Below the pieces are notes generated by a model, which had not been told where the DNA came from, made no database searches, and saw only the letters and a list, made by a program, of their open reading frames with translations. 64,000 nt of DNA. Source: Tomocerus qinae (Eukaryota; Arthropoda; Collembola; Entomobryomorpha; Tomoceridae). The first letter of the stretch is position 1, and each line of letters begins with the position of its first letter. Of the stretch, positions 10,602 through 21,558 are shown piece by piece. Location of the stretch: contig CM034546.1 of NCBI GenBank assembly GCA_020055645.1, forward strand, positions 10,664,001 to 10,728,000, read 5' to 3'. A program made the position numbers and the translations under genes.

Positions 10602-13600
10602 TTGTCAAATTCAAAGCTCAGCCTATCTAAAATATTATTTTACTATATATTTACAAAGGTAAAAAGCGTAGCTGATTTTTAAAAAATGTGGAAGGGAAGT
10701 TCTGTTATTCTAAGCTTGTTAGTAGTGTTGTAAATACAGTATATCCTCTATAATAATACTGCTCAAATTATTTGTGAACAATATGGAGGTGATTGGCAAC
10801 ACTGAGTTCGTTTTTGAATCAGACTTTCTGACAAAAAGTAGACTCGATTCAATTCACCTTCAATGGTCGTGTAATTAAGTCGAAACCAAATAGGAATTAT
10901 TAGCGCTGTTAATAATTACGCCTTTGCACCCCTACAAACAATCGATTTAATTGTTTTTAAGTTCATTATAAAAAATTAGACTATTGGTTACGCCTTATAA
11001 AGTTCCATAAAGGTCATATGTCAAGATTCCAATAGTGGCAATGAGAAACTACTGAATTGTTTTGTAGTGGCGCTTTCCAGTAGGAATGTATTTAAACTAG
11101 TTGAATACAAACAACAAACGTTATTGGATTTAATTTATTATTTAAATGTTGACTGTAGTCTAGATATTTACTATTTGAACCGTCACTTACCAAAAAAAAT
11201 CAAAGAAATCAGGCCACTGAGCATCTATACATTTCAATTTCGTTCTCTCCTTTTTTGAAATAAAATCAAGCAGGTGTTTTATAATGTTTATTAAGATTTC
11301 CTAGGTGTCTGAGTTTTTGCTCCTAAATGATTATTGTTGATACCTCACTGCAATTAAAAACACTTGCATAACCATTAAAAATCAGAACAGAATCCAGATC
11401 TATAAAACGTTATAATTAAACTGTCAATTTATAATATTAAAAATGCTTTAACAGCTGATTGACACTATGATGTAGCTACGAAAGTAATATTCATAATTAT
11501 ATTTCGACACAATAATCTATTCGCTATCTCTTCACAGGTAAGATTTCTTCATTCTCTAATCTTCAGTAGGAATTTCTTGAATGTTTTGTGCGATCATGTT
11601 TCTCTTACCTAAAGCCATAGTCATATAAAACATTAAGGCGTGTTTTGGCTAAAGTCACTAAGAGACGATGAACTTTGCTGCCCTCAATTTGCTTTCCTAG
11701 GCATACTACCTTCCAACATTGTGATGAGGATTCTTAAGTTGAATACAGTATAACAAAGAAATACCACAACTATTATAATATATCACGATATTTTAGTATT
11801 TGTATCACGAATATTAGGACTTAGGGCTGTTAGCTGTTCAATGTGTTTCCAGCGCAGGTAAACGATATTAAGCTTAGCTTACATAAACACATTTCTTGGC
11901 TGGAAAATAAAGTTGACTATATAAATAATTTAACGAAATTATCATGAACAGCTTAGGTACTTTCAGACTATTCAGACTTACACCGATGGTATAAATGGTA
12001 ATAAATAATTTTAAGTGGAGAAATAAAGTTTATGATAATTTATTGGCAAAATAGGTATTAAAATTTTAAAATTTGTAATGAGTGAAGGTATGCCAATCTA
12101 AAATATGTTAAAAATGATAGAGAAATTGAAATTAAATATTAAACCATCCTAATCTTACCAAATCACTGGTGACTGTCAAATTATTATTTTTAAGTACAAA
12201 ATATACATAAGTTCTTTACGCAGCCAATAGGCTGTCTTAACAGACATACATAGATAGATTGGTAAATTTATTGCTTTAACTTTTCTGTGTTTATAATATA
12301 AGAGATACATTCACCTTGCAAGACTATCATTCCGCTGTTAAAGCGTTGTTGAGGGTTTCATATATTTGATGTCCGAGTCTTAAATTTAATATCTGATTTT
12401 AATAATAAAAACACGCAAAAATTGGGTTTTTGGGTAGGTGCCTGGGGGTTTTGGTGTCAAATAAGAAAACCCTAGGTGTTCCAAACCCTGAATTTCAGCG
12501 AATACTTTGTGTTGGAAGACATCCATATACAAATCATGGCAAAATATAGTAGTATATCAAGACAAACTAATAGCACGGCGTCAGAGACCCAATGTGTTGG
12601 ACCATAACACGCATAAATATTTGATTACCTTATAGCTAGGAGAAGTGTCTTAAATATATTTTTACTGATATGGTCAACTTTCGTGTCTTTCCGAGACTGC
12701 CTTCTTGTACTAATAAGTTACCTTACTTAGGCTTCTTCAACTGGCCCAGCAACAGCAATAAGCATTAATTGATACAACTACTGAGTTAAGTATGTATAAA
12801 GATACTTGAATGGCCTGAATTTTTGGGTAAGTAATGTTTATGGTTCAAACATCAAATATCGTTTACCTGCCGGGAAACACATTGAACAATCATAAGTCAT
12901 AATATTCGTGATACAAATACTAAAATATCCGTGTTAGAAGTTGTATTTTTCATTATACTGTATTCAACTTAAGAATTATCATTACAATGTTGGAAGGTAG
13001 TATGGTAGTATGTAAGAAAAACAAATTGAGACCAGCAAAGTTTATCGTCTCTCAGTGACTTTAGCCAAAACACGCATAAATATTTTATACGACTATGGCT
13101 TATAGGTAAGAGAAACATGACAGCTCTAAACCATCCAAAATATCCCCATTCCTACTGAAGATAAGGAAATGAAGAAGGCATACCTGTGAAAAGATAGCGC
13201 CGATAGCGGACAATTTATTGTCATTATTATAAACATTACTTTTGTAGCTCCATCATAATACTTTAGATATATCTTTGATCAGGAAGTTAATTGTAATCCT
13301 CTAATCTTAAAGACTCTCGCTATAATGTTAAAGCATTGTTAATATTATATATTGACCATTAACAGTTTAAATATAACATTTATAGATCTAGATTCCGATC
13401 TGATTTTTAATAGTGATACAAATATCGTTATTGCAGTGGACTATCATCATCAAGGACCAAAAACTCAGACACTTTCAAAATACTAATAAAAATAAAAGAA
13501 AACCTTGATTATACTTCAAAAAAGGAGAGAATGAAATTGAAATCTATAGATGCTTTTTGTGGCCTGATTTCTTTGAATTGTTTGGATAAAGTGAAAGTTC

Positions 13601-14487
13601 AAAAAGCAAATATCTAGGCTACAGTTAACATTTAAATAATAAACCAAATCAACGAATATTTCTAGTCGACTGGTTTATGGGAAAATTGTACAGCCAAGTG
13701 CTGCTATAAAAAACTTAGTTTATCATTTATGAATTAAGTTTATCTTTACAAACATTTTAATCTTGAAATCTGACAACCATTTGAACTTTTATGCAACTTT
13801 AGAGCCAATAAACGGCTTTGAACGATAAACTACATCAGTCTTTTTATCAATATATATCAAACACAGGTGTATCGTGTATCTCACCTATTTAGGAGTCTCA
13901 ATTAGTCTTTGGTGGTTACGACGTAATTACACGACATATTAAAGTGAATTGAAAATAGCCTACAATTTTTGTCGGAAATTTTGATTCATTAGAGAACTCA
14001 AAATTTCCATTTACCTTGATACTCCCAAAGAATTTAAACAGTGTGTATTATGTTCAGACCCGACAGAATAACAGAACCGAGCTCGAAGCGGAGAGAAGCT
14101 TTTTAAAAATTAATTATAAACAGTTATTAGAAGCAAATAATATTACGATTAATTTTGTGTGTTCGTCCATCTTTGGTTGAACTCTTAGGTTTTCGTTGAC
14201 CCTTAACTGAATTGTGCAAATATTTGAATTTTGCATAAGCATCCACTGTCAACTTATTGGTCCAACTGAGATTTGCAATTCAATCATTCTGAATTGAATT
14301 ATACGGTACAGAAATTATGGTATAATATTTACTTGAGATTGAGAATCCCTTCTTGTGCCTGTATCACGACAAAGACTATGGGTAACAAAGGTATACTCTT
14401 CCACATTTGATTAAATATTTCTAAATTTTCTAACTTCATAAATATTAAAATAATTTTTTGAAAAGGTTGAGCTTTGGATTTGAAAAA
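10602..14487. repeat. Inverted duplication between receptor copies 2 and 3
   Basis: No coding gene is seen between the divergent receptors. The left half (10602-11970) and the right half (12880-14487) are diverged inverted copies. Shared words include 'ttttggctaaagtcact', 'tctcttacctaaagccatag' / 'ctatggcttataggtaagaga', and 'catttaaataataaa' near 13630. The centre (about 11970-12880) is unshared and AT-rich. The arrangement is a ~8-kb palindromic duplication with the two genes as its arms. Promoters for both genes must lie in the duplicated arms, but I can name no TATA box or initiator with confidence. Confidence 0.7.
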
Positions 14488-16452
14488 ATGCACATGGAAA
14501 TATATTTTATGATCCGCCTTATCCCAATTTTATTAACTGCTATTATTATCAACAATGTCCAATGTTTCCAAAGTTTGTCATTTTATAGTAATTGTGATTT
14601 CAACATGATCAGTTTTTACTATCGTCCCAAATGGCAGACAGATTTTATATTGTCTAATCAAAATGGTCCATAATGGACCTTGGCATTATCTAATTATAAT
14701 ATAACTCTTTTCGGTCGTCATTGGGCCAATCCACGAGATCTATCCAAAAGTTTGTGCAGTGTTAATATTCTAATAAGGCCTCAATCAAATTTACCTGGTC
14801 TAGTTCAATATGTTGGAAAAGAAATAAATCGCCAGTCTTCAAGATTTATAATTGTCATCAAAGATGAATTTAAATGGATGAATCGAAAATGGCAATCAAG
14901 GCTTATTTATCGTTTGGTGGCTCCGCTCTTCATATTTGCAATGAGAGGAGGAAACGAATATTCAGTTTACACTCCAATTCTCTACAATTCAGAAAGTGAG
15001 GGTTTATCCCTTTATCAAATTGAAGATCGATTACCCGAGGAAGAATGGGAAAGGATTTGGATTACTTTAAATGGCAATCTTAATGGCATTCCAATTGGTG
15101 GTTACTTTGGCCATTTTTGGTTCAATGGTCCTATGCTAATGCCAACATGCCGGGAAACAATGTACTTGACAATGAAAATGGGATATCGTTGTCGAAATTC
15201 TGTTAGAGCTGTTGAGTTGATGGCTGAGAGATTTAACTTCACTGCAGTATATGGAAGGAGAAAAGAAGATTTAAAAGAATATAAACTATATGGACAAATT
15301 GGAACGCTTTCAAGAAGAGAGCGAACTTATAATATAGACTGGTATGAAACTCTTTTCATTGAGTACTTTGCAGAAATAATTCCGTACTACTGTGAAGCAA
15401 ATCCTCGTTTCCTCGACATTCCTTTGACAGCTCTGATTCAAAATACTTTTGATGATTATTGCTGGTGGCTGATATTCTCGCTATTTCCGATTTCATTTTA
15501 TGTTTTGAGCTTAAGAATTTCTTCTTTCTACAAAAGAATGCAAACAATTCTCGTATCCATAATAGCCGTTCTTATGAATCAACGTGTCCCTAATAAAGGA
15601 AGAAGCATTTTGTACTTGGTAATTGCGTCCATGGGATTTTTACTAGCTACTCAATATGAAACGTGGATAACAAGCGAGGTTTTTGTACAACCAGACAGAA
15701 AACAGTTTTTGGATTTTAAAGATCTCGTCGAAAACGGATACAAGTTGTTGTTGGGGAAAGACACTATTCGAAATATGAACGAAAAGCACATAATCTTTTT
15801 TGAGAAATATAAAATTCTGGATAGATATAATAAAAGTGTCTTCAGATTCGATTGGCAAACCGATGCATCACCTAATGACAGAAAAGTTGGATATATGCGA
15901 TTTACATGGAAGTTATTGACCAACTTTTTAGATAAGACATTTGCCGTTATTGTGAAAGTGAGAGGTGAATACCTCGTTCCCTTAATACCATCCATAATAT
16001 CTTCAGATGGTGTCTGCATGACAGTAAAAGAAACAGATTTGACTGATCCTATGTCTTATATATTCCATAATTGCTACCGTTACAAATTCCTTTCATATTT
16101 TCAGAACATGCAAGAAAGAGGCTTCTTAAGATTTTTTGAGCAACAATATGATTTTGAAAATGATATAGAGTATATCATTTCTCATTCAAAACTGAAGCAT
16201 CAAGAGTCTCAGGCAGTGCCCATAAGTCTTTCGATGAAGATCCGCAACATTTTCTTTTTTTGTGGATACATCTTAATTGGGTCTTTCTTTACACTGTTTC
16301 TAGAAAGGATTTGGCATAGTTTGCAAGTACATGTCTTGGGGGTTTTAAAAAAACTACGAAAATACTACGAAAAGTTGTTCACTACGAAAATTCCAAATCG
16401 TATATTTCCAGTTGCAATGGATGATGTCTTTGATTTGCGTAAGATGTTTTAA
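14488..16452 (+). CDS. Ionotropic-receptor-like protein, copy 3, with one in-frame stop
   Basis: The frame begins at the ATG at 14488 (MHMEIYFMIRLIP, signal peptide) and continues to the TAA at 16450-16452, interrupted only by a TAA at codon 62 (14671-14673). The sister copies read NQNGQPWTL there and this one reads NQNGP-stop-WTL. After it about 590 codons stay open with all family blocks: KEINRQSSRFIIVIKD, EEEWERIWITLNGNL, the membrane segments around DDYCWWLIFSLFPISFYVL, YLVIASMGFLLATQYETWIT, and FFFCGYILIGSFFTLFLERI near the C-terminus. No ATG restarts immediately after the stop. It may be a young pseudogene, or a gene needing stop read-through, as described for Drosophila sechellia Ir75a. 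Otherwise it shows no decay. Confidence 0.75.
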
Positions 16453-18120
16453 TAAATTCATTACTTAAATTATAATAAGATGACAGTCACAGTTAGATAA
16501 CGCACTAGAAATATTTCGCAAAAATAAACATTAATAATTTTAAAATTGAAAAAATTACATATTTATAACAATGGATAATCATAGGGTACGTGATATTCAT
16601 TACTAATACATAATATATGCTATATAGTTGTATTTATTTAAAACATTCTAAAATTTATATTATTATTTTCATTTGTTTCAAGTAATCCATTTTTGTATAG
16701 AAATTTTCAATTTTCTAAACTCTCAAATTTTTCTAGCAAAGATTATTATGAAGATGGGTAGAGAGAACCGCAGTTAGGTTGACTGATATTCCTTGTTTAA
16801 AATGTTTGAGTTAATTATCGGAATCCGAATAATCTACTATCTATAATATAATTCCAGACTTGGAAAAAATTACCTATCTATCGCAAAACGCACTCCTTGT
16901 GTAATTCAAACGTTGACTGCAACACATTTGAGTATCTCCTCCTCCCATCAACTTCACTTGTAATATATTATGCATGTTCCACATCATAATAATAATAGAA
17001 ATTCACATAAGAAGGTTGAATGGTATGGTGATTTGTGATTGAATGGAAATGATTAGCGAAAGGGGACATTTCGTAATGAACGTAATGTAAAATCCCAGAG
17101 AGAGTCTTATTTTTCTGATTTAAAAAGGGAGCTTAAAAGGATTTTTTTCAAAAATGGAGTCTTTCATTGTTCCCTGTATTCGATCTAGAGTTATTACTTT
17201 AGTTTAGGAAATTTTTTTTAGCAGGAAGTTGAGGCTGCCGCTAATTTTGCAACCAAAAGTATATTAATTTAAATAAACTTTGTATTTTTGTACTTTTAAG
17301 TTAACATAATAACGTCAGGGATCTTTTCGAAATTGCTTTTATTACTATGTGTTGGGTGGCCTGCTGAATTTCTCTTGAGTGCTAGATTTGTCGCTTAGCT
17401 GGGTTCACTATAATATTTAATACATTTTTTGTTTTAATATAATATACAAACATGTTATGATGTTCAGGTAGCAAAATGTCTCAGGGAGAGTTTAAAATAT
17501 ATTTGTCCAGTAAAAATATAAAAGTGCAAAATAGTCTATATCTTTCGTGTATATGTAAGTGATAAATATGTCAAACTTCAGTATTATTTATTATTTTCTA
17601 GCGATGCTGATTTTAACGCCGCGTGATATAAAATGCCCCTAAAAATTATAAGATTGAATTAGTAAAACTTAGGCGGAATGCGGGAAAAACAGTAACCGGC
17701 CATGAAGGCTAATTTTGGGAAGTCTTGAATGATTGTATTAATCACTTAATGCTAGTTCACTTTATATTTTGTCGTTCGCTCTTCAAGCAAGCTAAGGACA
17801 TTAAATTGACTTGGCTAACGACTAACGACTAGTCGAAGTTAAAATGACAATATGATGTAAGTGTGTCGTTAATAGTGTGTCCGCTTATACAATGAATATC
17901 ATTAAATATTCTTGTACACTCCGATCACCAGTTGCTGAAAAATTAATATAAGAAAGTGTAAAATCTGGATTGAAGCTTTAGGGATTTCATTTATTGCTAA
18001 TGAAATAATGGGAGGAAAGTAAATGGAATAAGTAGGAAAAATGTTTGAAAGCACTCTCGTTTCATTTGGTTTTCAAGTTTACCATTTCATTTTAGGACAT
18101 GGGCTATAAAACTAATTTTA
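16453..18120. other. Intergenic, no gene seen
   Basis: The first ~170 bp are the 3' flank shared with the other receptor copies. The rest is AT-rich with no convincing frame, RNA gene or repeat structure. Confidence 0.5.
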
Positions 18121-18139
18121 AATATTCTATAAATCTTCT

Positions 18140-18640
18140 TTAGATATGGACAGATCGACGTCGAGAACAGCAGAGAAATCATCTAATTCGATTGACAGTG
18201 GCTGCAAAAAAAGAGACATCCCGACATGCTTTGCTTCTGATGAAGAAATATCTTCACTTCGAGAAACCAAATCAAAAAAACTATTTTCAAAACCACCGTT
18301 TCCACAAACCAATTTGGTAAATAATGTCAATGTGAACAATTACCTGAATAGTTAAGTCTATGAAAGTTAAATCCTGGTTTTAAATTTTTATAAACATAGT
18401 CATCTGCCGAACACAATAATTCATGCTTGAGAATCTCTGATGGGGTGTCAAATTGTGATTTACTCGGGTCCTGTTCTGAAAGGAACCGTGCAGAGGAAGA
18501 AGATGACTCACCATCGGTTTACACTCTATCAAACCAACCTTAAACATTTTCATCATCTTTCAAAAACAGCGATAAACCCTGAACCTTTTAAACAAAGGAA
18601 TCGCGGTTCCGAATTCAAAGAGATGTCCAAAAATTGATTA
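18140..18640 (+). pseudogene. Copy C fragment of the trihelix/MADF-like gene
   Basis: The piece at 18146-18318 reads MDRSTSRTAEKSSNSIDSGC, continues in the same pattern to PPFPQTNL, and ends at a gtaaat donor. It aligns residue by residue with the first exon-like piece of copy A (MARRTSETAMKISNSSETGC ... FGQAKL) and has the same exon end. Further along, 18440-18535 holds an acidic stretch, RAEEEDDSPS, that may be a later exon. No other exons are clear. It lies on the opposite strand to copies A and B. Confidence 0.4.
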
Positions 18641-19494
18641 GTAAAACCATTGAAAATAATTACACACCAATAGTTTAATATTTCTTCTACAACGATTATA
18701 CGTATATGGTTTGCTATACAAGCTTTTCACTCTTTTCTTTCAGAAATACAGTTCTACATGTCACAAAAATATTTGAATAATTGAGAGTCCATTCCATTTA
18801 CCCATGTGTAACAAAGGTCAGACAGTAAAGGTTTTGGCATTGGCGTTTGAAATTTTACACCAAGTTGGTACTACAAGTAATGGAATAATATTTTCTGGGC
18901 AAAATTGTATAAAAATTAAAAGCTTTGCTACGCTTTTTCCAAGACATCTATTTGAATAAAAAGTATTTAAAATTTTTATCTGACGGGCACAATGATGATA
19001 AATTATGCAACACGCTGTCGCTATATTGTGATATTTAGTTTAAGAAATAGGATAACGCAAAATATGTTCCTAATTGTAAATGCCTTGCTTTCTAATAATT
19101 TAATAAACTTTATTGCAAGAAGAGATTTTTTGATAAAACAAGTATTGACATTTTAATATTTGTAATGCGTAAAGATCCATCCTACAAAATGTTAAAAAGG
19201 CTAGAGAATTTGAAAGTGAGGATTAAACAGGCCTAGCCTTACCAGATCACTGGCGACTGTCAAATTGTTATAAACAACCTCACTCATCCTTTAGCAATGG
19301 GAATTCATTGAATTGTTTTGGCCCAACATATTCATTTGTATTTAAACTCTATCAATAATTTACTGTTGTTTCGTTTCAGGTCATCTTGCCTCTCTGAGAA
19401 CTGATAAGCGAATGACTAAGTCGACATTAAACTAGTTTTCTTAATATAAGTTTGCACCTTCACTATCATTCGCGATGTCTAAGAAACGAGAATG

Positions 19495-19680
19495 TTACGC
19501 CAGACGACCGCTCTACCTGAGGAAAGGGTTGGGTCTTTTTCCTACGGTTGCACTAAGAATAGCCTTAATTTACTCGGTAGCTTATACAGCGTTGCCGTGT
19601 TTTATCTACGTACTTCAACTAAGTGCTAGCAACCACCACTAATAATATTTTGTGTGTATTACTTTAAGTCAGTATGGTAC
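19495..19680 (+). repeat. Dispersed repeat, possible SINE-like copy 1
   Basis: This stretch shares 'cagcgttgccgt', 'gtacttcaactaagt' and 'tacctgag' in the same order with the minus strand of 27940-28140. The ends are not sharp. I cannot confirm tRNA-type promoter boxes, so the family is unassigned. Confidence 0.35.
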
Positions 19681-20182
19681 AAAGTACAACTAATGTTACA
19701 CGCATTAAAAAGCCAATTTAGTGTCTATCACATACGTTTATTACATAGCAATGATTAATATCACTCTAAACATATATACATTTGCAAAATCAAAAGATCA
19801 ACTAGTTTTCGCTTAACTTGCAATATAAAGATATTCATTATAAACTTAATCAACAGCTAAATTAGTTAACTTTTAAAAGTAGATATATTTAATTTTTGCA
19901 CTACATCTAACTACTATGCTGAACTACAAAAACTACAATAAAACTAATATACTAATTATACTAATATAAAATCATTACTTGACCCAAATTAATTGGGAAT
20001 AGTCAATGGAATAGATAAAATTATTTTTCTAAACATTTTACATCTACATATAACACTATACCTCTCTAGCAAATACTACAATAAAAATATTCTTATTTCG
20101 AAATTAATAGTAATTAGTAACTAAATATTAGCTCAATGTTAATAAAAATGCCTTAACAAATTCCAGCTGGAGATAATCGACT

Positions 20183-20359
20183 AATTTTTTCCATGTATGT
20201 TTCCAAGTTTTACATTACTACATGACCAGATGCCACTAACCAATATTTTATCGTTTTGCTCGTTGTTGTGCAAAACAAATGATTCTCCATCAAAAGTTTC
20301 TCCCCATGTTCCATTCATGATTATGGACGAAGTAGAATTCGGAAGTTTTGGCAGAATGT
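20183..20359 (-). pseudogene. MULE-associated-protein-like exon, distal part (split by LTR element)
   Basis: On the minus strand this reads LPKLPNSTSSIIMNGTWGET, then a phenylalanine-containing GESFVLHNNEQNDKILVSG stretch, and ends at a TAG at about 20183. The pattern 'LPxLPxS ... W ... T xDG xxFxLxxN ... ILxxG' is what I recall just upstream of the catalytic domain in MULE-associated (FLYWCH-type) proteins. The catalytic region itself is missing. The other half of the gene lies beyond the LTR element, at 27116-27434. The reading frame on the two flanks is in register across the 4-bp target duplication, so the LTR element landed inside an already existing exon. Function is unlikely. Confidence 0.45.
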
Positions 20360-20891
20360 TGTGACGTAAGGGGAAGTCTACAATAACCTTTCGTAAGAAA
20401 GGGTGAAATGAAAGAAAGAGAGTATAAAAAGGTTCGATGTATTTTGTACAAAGTCAGTCTTTTATTTATATATGAACACGTAGTGGATTAGATCCAAGAG
20501 AAAATAGACTGCCAATCATATAATATGCCAATTCGGTTAATAAAAATATAGATACATAATAATTTAGAATTTAATTAGTACATTAGGTCTTCTGAAGTGA
20601 AGCGAAGTGAAGAAATGTGCCGTTCGGCAAAGAATGATCGAAGACAGCAGTGCTGCTGTTTGAAGAGAAGGCTAGCCAGCAGTGCTGCTGGGATCAGGAG
20701 AGGAAGGTAGAAGGACCGTTCGGTCCGAGAGGAGAGCAAGGTATCAGCTCAGGTGCTGATGAGTTTCCAGAGTAGATCTGGAGGTGAAGGTTTCTGGATT
20801 CGTGACTTGCTGAGCCAATGCAAGTCACAGGACTTTGGGCCGCTGAAGTGTAGCGTCTTTCAGACGCACAGTACGAGTGTCAGGGGTTACA
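20360..20891 (-). repeat. 3' LTR of the Ty3/gypsy element
   Basis: 532 bp, starting tgtgacgtaagg and ending gggttaca as read on the plus strand. It matches 26584-27115 throughout. It carries internal short palindromes such as cagcagtgctgctg (twice) and ggaccgttcggtcc. Confidence 0.93.
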
Positions 20892-21334
20892 CGGCCCCCC
20901 TCTAAACCTTTTCTGGATTTGAAAAGCCGTTTCTGCTCCTTGCACCATCTGTTGTTTCTTTTCTCTTTACACTCACTAGGACGGTGGTTTAGCCCACCAC
21001 ATTTCTTGCATCTCAATTGGTTAATGGCTGCAGTCCGTTGAGAAATAGTGATGGCAAGATCAGGTGCAGTGACAGGAGAGTCAAGCCATGTGTCGATTTG
21101 GCAAAACAATTCTTGGCGAGATTTTGGAGGAGGATTATCTTTTAGGGCTTCTTTCCAGAAAGGGTGAAGGCCTGTCAACACGTCGTCTAAATGCAGAGCG
21201 TTAAAATGAACGATTGGGAGTAGTAATCCAACTTTTGCATACATTTCCCGGTAGGCACGGTTAGCAAACTCACGAACAGATTCAGTATTAAGCTGAAGGG
21301 TGCCTTCAACTTTAGTGTCAATAACTTTAGCCAT
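20825..21334 (-). CDS. Third ORF of the LTR element, Gag-like with zinc knuckle
   Basis: A 169-codon ORF beginning MAKVIDTKVEG lies between pol and the 3' LTR and runs into the LTR. Its middle (REFANRAYREMYAKVGLLLP, LHPFWKEALKD) resembles the C-terminal part of a retroelement capsid. At residues ~109-122 it has a C-x2-C-x4-H-x4-C knuckle, CKKCGGLNHRPSEC. So it looks like a second, shortened Gag in the position where some elements carry env. How it is expressed is not visible; family members with a 3' ORF often use a spliced RNA. It differs clearly in sequence from the element's main gag. Confidence 0.7.
   Translation of the reverse strand: MAKVIDTKVEGTLQLNTESVREFANRAYREMYAKVGLLLPIVHFNALHLDDVLTGLHPFWKEALKDNPPPKSRQELFCQIDTWLDSPVTAPDLAITISQRTAAINQLRCKKCGGLNHRPSECKEKRNNRWCKEQKRLFKSRKGLEGGRVTPDTRTVRLKDATLQRPKVL
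20892..20905 (-). other. Polypurine tract of the LTR element
   Basis: The minus-strand sequence agaggggggccg directly abuts the 3' LTR, the expected place for plus-strand DNA priming. A similar run of six Gs followed by cc occurs again at about 21503-21512, between pol and the third ORF. Confidence 0.65.
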
Positions 21335-21558
21335 TATCTACAAACAGAAATGCCAAAAAGCAAAAAAGAAAATAGCAATTATGAGCAACTAAATGATTAA
21401 TAGCAACTAGCATACATTTACAGAATGTGGCAACAATGCGCAACTCAAAAATATACAAGAAATTAAATTGCTAAGGTATTAGCCAAAAACTAGTAACATA
21501 GGCCCCCCGCTGTGGGCATGAAAAAATTTGAAATAATGTAAATAATCATAAAATAATC

